NCBI GenBank assembly: GCA_002796165.1
Contig: PCWF01000089.1
Coordinates: forward strand, 6,243-15,703
DNA from: Nitrospinae bacterium CG11_big_fil_rev_8_21_14_0_20_56_8
Lineage (GTDB): Bacteria > Nitrospinota > Nitrospinia > Nitrospinales > VA-1
Length of the DNA: 9,461 nucleotides
Direction of reading: 5' to 3'
A program made the position numbers and the translations under genes. Below, piece by piece: positions 6,173 to 9,461 of this stretch (positions within the stretch are counted from its first letter, which is position 1; each line of letters opens with the position of its first letter). The notes below the pieces were generated by a model. The model was not told the DNA's origin. It made no database searches and saw only the letters and a list, made by a program, of their open reading frames with translations.

Positions 6173-8089
6173 GTGTCCGTTTTGGTGACTGGCATGCCCC
6201 CTTCCTCTCCCCGGTCCCGGGTTCGATGGCGAATGAGCGGAATGGTGTTGCTGGTTCTGGCTCCCACCCTCCTGTATTTGAATTCGCTCGGCGGGGAGTT
6301 TCAATTCGACGACCGCAATCTGGTCGACCGCCCCTGGACCGCCAACCTGGAAGAATATTTCCAGTCCGTGGATCCCCTCGTCGTCGGCAACCGTCCCGTG
6401 CTACTTTGGACGATCGCTCTCAATAATTCCCTTCATCCCCACCAGACCTTCGGATTTCATCTCCTCAACCTGTTGTTGCACCTCTGGGTGACGGTGCTGG
6501 TCTATGTGGTCCTGCTCAAAACCCAGGAGTTGATGGATTCGGGAGAGGGCAGGGATGGGATGCGGAAAGAAGCATTCGCTTTCGTTCCGGCGTTGATTTT
6601 CTCGGCGCACCCGCTCAACACCGATGCGGTGTCCTACATCGTTTCGCGTTCGACCCTGCTGGCCACGTTGTTTTATCTGTTGACGCTGTACGGGTTCCTG
6701 CATCTGTTCGACCGCAGGGAAACCCGGTTCCCGCGGCGCGTCGTCCAGGGATTCTGGATCGTCTGGATCGCGGCGGGGTTTTACCTGGCGCTGGGATCGA
6801 AGCTCACGGCGGTGACGCTCCCCGCGGCGCTTCTCGCCTGGTTTATCCTGTTCTTCGCGCCGTCGCGGTTTCCCCGTTGGGTTTCGATGGTGTTCAACCG
6901 CAACAGGGTGCCGTATTACCTGATCGCGGCAGGTTTTTTGGTGGCCTTTGCCTGGTTTGCGGAACCGCTCCTCTACCGCCCCCGCGATCAGGGCATGGAG
7001 CTGTTCGGGCGGTGGAATTATTTTCTCCATCAGCCGAAGGTGATTGTGTTTTATTACCTGAGGTTATTTCTGTTCCCGTTCAACCTGAACGTGGACCCGG
7101 GGTTTCCTGCAACCTCGTGGAGCGGCGACGGGCAGATCGGGGCCGGTTTTCTCCTTCTTCTGCTCTGGATCGTTGCGGCGTTCCGGTGGGGGAACGTCTG
7201 GATCAAGGCCGGAACGGTCTGGTTCCTCCTGACCCTGGCCCCCACGTCGAGCTTCGTCCCTCTCAACGACCTGGCGGTGGAGCACCGCACCTACCTCCCC
7301 CTCACGCTCGGGTTGTGTCCCATCGCGGGGTGGCTCGTGGTGCGATGGCTTGAGGGATCGAAAGCAACCCTCGCCGTGGTGGCTTTTGCCGGTTTGTGCG
7401 TGCTGACGATTCACCGCAACCAAGACTGGACCACCGAAATCCGTTTGTGGCAGGATGCGGCGGAGAAAAATCCGCGTTCGCCCCGGCCGCACAATAACCT
7501 GGGCAAAGCCTACTATGAAGCGGAACAACTGGGCCCCGCCCTGGTTCACTTCAAGCGGAGCATTCTCAACGAGGGATTCAACACGGCCCTGGATCTGATG
7601 GAGCCGCATTTCAACATTGCCGCGGTGTACCTGGACCTCAACCGGCTGGACGATGCGGAGCGGGAGTACCGCGAGGTGATGCGGCTTCGCCCCGGCAGTT
7701 ACGAATCGCACATGGGACTGGCCACGGTCATGAACCGCCGGGGAAATTTCGCCGAGGCCGAACGCCTCCTGCTCCGTTCCCTGGAATTGAAACGCGCGCA
7801 GGATGGCGCGGACTTCCCGCTCGCCCGCCTGAACCTGGGTGAGCTTTACGGCAAGACCGCACGGTACCGGGAAGCGGTGACGGAACTGAAAATGGCCATC
7901 GCCGCCGATCCGGGTTTACTGCCCGCGCATTACAATCTCGGCACGGCTTACCTGGCGCTCGGGCGGCCGGACTTGGCCGCGCGGGCTTACCAGATTTGTC
8001 TCCTGCTCGATCCCACGTTCGCGCCGGCCCTCCAGGGACTCGAACGGGTCACGCGGGAGGGGAACGTGGACCGCGTAAATCCTCGATGA
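6173..8089 (+). CDS. GT-C/TMTC-like membrane glycosyltransferase with TPRs (copy 1)
   Basis: A protein of up to 638 residues. Residues of about 24-412 form a multi-pass membrane body with some 10-12 hydrophobic segments; the rest is soluble and holds about five TPR repeats (starting near 437, 477, 509, 548 and 582; for example AHYNLGTAYLALGRPDLAARAY). The first segment is followed by FQFDD, with Asp46-Asp47 where GT-C enzymes keep catalytic acidic residues. HPLNTDAVSYIVSRS (146-160), PTSSFVPL (357-364) and EHRTYLP (370-376) match the TMTC/TPR glycosyltransferase pattern. Such proteins are thought to transfer sugars from polyprenyl-phosphate carriers to proteins outside the cytoplasm; the substrate here is unknown. 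Where copy 2 has Lys-Glu (TKE), this one has SKL (209-211). The start is uncertain: GTG 6173 opens the frame, but ATG 6194 or ATG 6233 nearer the first membrane segment is possible, and none has a good ribosome site. Confidence 0.8.
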   Translation: MSVLVTGMPPSSPRSRVRWRMSGMVLLVLAPTLLYLNSLGGEFQFDDRNLVDRPWTANLEEYFQSVDPLVVGNRPVLLWTIALNNSLHPHQTFGFHLLNLLLHLWVTVLVYVVLLKTQELMDSGEGRDGMRKEAFAFVPALIFSAHPLNTDAVSYIVSRSTLLATLFYLLTLYGFLHLFDRRETRFPRRVVQGFWIVWIAAGFYLALGSKLTAVTLPAALLAWFILFFAPSRFPRWVSMVFNRNRVPYYLIAAGFLVAFAWFAEPLLYRPRDQGMELFGRWNYFLHQPKVIVFYYLRLFLFPFNLNVDPGFPATSWSGDGQIGAGFLLLLLWIVAAFRWGNVWIKAGTVWFLLTLAPTSSFVPLNDLAVEHRTYLPLTLGLCPIAGWLVVRWLEGSKATLAVVAFAGLCVLTIHRNQDWTTEIRLWQDAAEKNPRSPRPHNNLGKAYYEAEQLGPALVHFKRSILNEGFNTALDLMEPHFNIAAVYLDLNRLDDAEREYREVMRLRPGSYESHMGLATVMNRRGNFAEAERLLLRSLELKRAQDGADFPLARLNLGELYGKTARYREAVTELKMAIAADPGLLPAHYNLGTAYLALGRPDLAARAYQICLLLDPTFAPALQGLERVTREGNVDRVNPR

Positions 8090-8090
8090 A

Positions 8091-8096
8091 GGAGGG
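8091..8096 (+). promoter_or_regulatory. Shine-Dalgarno site setting a TTG start
   Basis: GGAGGG begins two bases after the copy 1 stop codon (TGA, 8087-8089) and lies 5 bases before TTG at 8102. No ATG or GTG is available in frame before the first membrane segment, so this site fixes TTG as the start of the next gene. Confidence 0.65.
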
Positions 8097-8101
8097 TACG
8101 A

Positions 8102-9461
8102 TTGGCTGACGGGTTGGCACCCCCTGCACCATCTTCCAACTCCCGCTCGGGAAGGCATGCCGCCGTCCTTGCGTTGCTGGCCGCTCTCGGCCTGCTGACA
8201 TTCGGCGGCGGACTCGGCGTGCCGTTTTTATACGACGATCTCCACGCCATCGTGGACAATTCTTACATCAAGGGCCTGGACCGGTTCCGGGAGGACGTCG
8301 GCTTCGGCAACCTGTTCAACCGATCGGTTCTTCTGTTCACCTTCGCGTTGAATCATGAGGTGGGAGGGACCGGGGTGTTCGGTTACCACCTGGTCAACGT
8401 GTTTCTCCACATCTGCGTGGCGATGGTGTTTTATTTTCTGGTGCAGGAGTTGCTTCTCCTCGAGCCGGTCGAGCGCAGGGCTGAGTTTTCGCGCCTGCCC
8501 GCGGTGGCCGCGGCCCTCCACCTGCTTCATCCACTCACGGTGGAAGCGGTCACTTATATTTCCAGCCGCTCCAGCGTGCAGGCCACGCTATGCTACCTGC
8601 TGGCCTTTTATCTGTTCGTCCGGTATTGGCGGAACCGCCGCCGGTGGACGGGTCCGGCGATGCCCCTGATCTATCTCACGGCGGGCCTGGTGATGTTTTA
8701 TCTCGGCCTGGCGACGAAGGAGATCGTTCTCACCTTGCCGGTCATGATCGGGATCTATCTGCTATTGGGGCGGGAGGCGATCCCGCCCCGGCGCCTGGCG
8801 GCGGGAGCGGCTCTGCTCGGGCTCCTGGTCCTGGCGTATATGGGTTACCGGTACGCCGTGCTGGGCCGGGTTTTTGTTGCGCCCGCCGATCCGGTTTCGG
8901 CCACGATGGACCGCAGATTCTACTTCCTGACGCAGATCAAGGTGTGGACGGGATACTATCTGCTCAAACTCCTGCTTCCCTTCAATCTGAATTTTGAGCC
9001 CGACATTCGGCTATTGGGTCCGGGCGATTGGAGTTGGATTCCTCACCTCATGGCGCTGGCCGCGTTGGCGGGAGCGCTGTGGATTCAACCGTCACGATTG
9101 CTCAAGTTCGCCGGACTCTGGGCGGCGGTGACGCTTCTGCCCACGTCCAGTTTCGTCCCGCTCAAGCAGATCGCCGCCGAGCACCGCACCTATCTTCCGG
9201 GTCTCGGCATCTGCCTCGCGCTGGGCTGGTTGTGGGTGAGGTCGTTTTCCGTCTCCCGTCTCGGCCCGGTGGCGCTGGCGCTGGCCCTGGTCCTGTTCTC
9301 GGCGCTGACCCTGGACCGGGGAGCGGCGTACCGGTCGGCCATCACGCTGTGGGAGGACACGGCGGGGAAGTCCCCGCGCAAAGCGGCGGTGCACAACAAT
9401 CTCGCGGTGGCCTACCTGGAAGAGAACCGGCTCGACCGGGCCGTCGAACGGTTGCACCCGG
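8102..9461 (+). CDS. GT-C/TMTC-like membrane glycosyltransferase with TPRs (copy 2, partial)
   Basis: The frame is open from TTG 8102 to the window end, giving 453 residues; the C terminus is missing. It is a paralogue of the gene before it, in the same order: a first membrane segment (about 20-42), FLYDD with Asp45-Asp46, HPLTVEAVTYISSRSS (143-158), TKE (205-207), PTSSFVPL (348-355), EHRTYLP (360-366), then the first TPR from about 427 (AAVHNNLAVAYLEENRLDRA), cut off by the window. Many hydrophobic segments lie between. The start is only 12 bp after copy 1, so the two are very likely cotranscribed. It keeps the Lys-Glu pair that copy 1 lacks, so it may be the catalytically standard member, with copy 1 altered in specificity. 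TTG was chosen from the strong GGAGGG before it. Confidence 0.82.
   Translation, partial: MADGLAPPAPSSNSRSGRHAAVLALLAALGLLTFGGGLGVPFLYDDLHAIVDNSYIKGLDRFREDVGFGNLFNRSVLLFTFALNHEVGGTGVFGYHLVNVFLHICVAMVFYFLVQELLLLEPVERRAEFSRLPAVAAALHLLHPLTVEAVTYISSRSSVQATLCYLLAFYLFVRYWRNRRRWTGPAMPLIYLTAGLVMFYLGLATKEIVLTLPVMIGIYLLLGREAIPPRRLAAGAALLGLLVLAYMGYRYAVLGRVFVAPADPVSATMDRRFYFLTQIKVWTGYYLLKLLLPFNLNFEPDIRLLGPGDWSWIPHLMALAALAGALWIQPSRLLKFAGLWAAVTLLPTSSFVPLKQIAAEHRTYLPGLGICLALGWLWVRSFSVSRLGPVALALALVLFSALTLDRGAAYRSAITLWEDTAGKSPRKAAVHNNLAVAYLEENRLDRAVERLHP

Overview
The window comes from a bacterium with GC-rich coding DNA and sigma-54-dependent transcription, most likely Gram-negative. The set of genes would fit a deltaproteobacterial, Nitrospirota or Nitrospinota-like lineage, but I cannot place it from sequence alone. 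No RNA gene, insertion sequence, phage gene or CRISPR array was seen. Most of the window is housekeeping DNA; the oddities are a frame break in tlyA and a tandem pair of membrane proteins.

Layout. Positions 1-285 (+) hold the C-terminal end of an unrecognised protein. It converges on, and overlaps by 3 bp, the last gene of a leftward block. Read in transcription order on the minus strand, that block is a GAF/AAA+/Fis-type sigma-54 activator (5865-4375), folD (4305-3442), xseA (3406-1985), xseB (1927-1667), tlyA (1683-851, overlapping xseB) and dcd (854-282, overlapping tlyA by ATGA). Gaps are 69, 35 and 57 bp, then the genes overlap, so this looks like one operon. A good sigma-70-type promoter lies ahead of the activator. 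The enzymes serve one-carbon/folate metabolism (FolD), DNA degradation and repair (exonuclease VII), rRNA 2'-O-methylation (TlyA) and pyrimidine nucleotide supply for dTTP (Dcd).

A roughly 300-bp intergenic region (5866-6172), AT-rich with a short GC-rich island, separates the block from two rightward genes. These are tandem paralogues of multi-pass membrane proteins: GT-C/TMTC-like glycosyltransferase bodies with C-terminal TPR repeats (6173-8089, and 8102 to the window end, partial). They share an Asp-Asp motif in the first loop, a PTSSFVPL motif and an EHRTYLP motif. They probably act at the cytoplasmic membrane on polyprenyl-linked sugars; donor and acceptor are unknown.

The strongest unusual signal is in tlyA. 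The S4-domain start and the methyltransferase body are in different frames, joined exactly at a nine-A run that contains the slippery heptamer A AAA AAC in the phase needed for a -1 shift. This is either a homopolymer sequencing error, a true mutation, or a decoded frameshift by ribosomal or transcriptional slippage.
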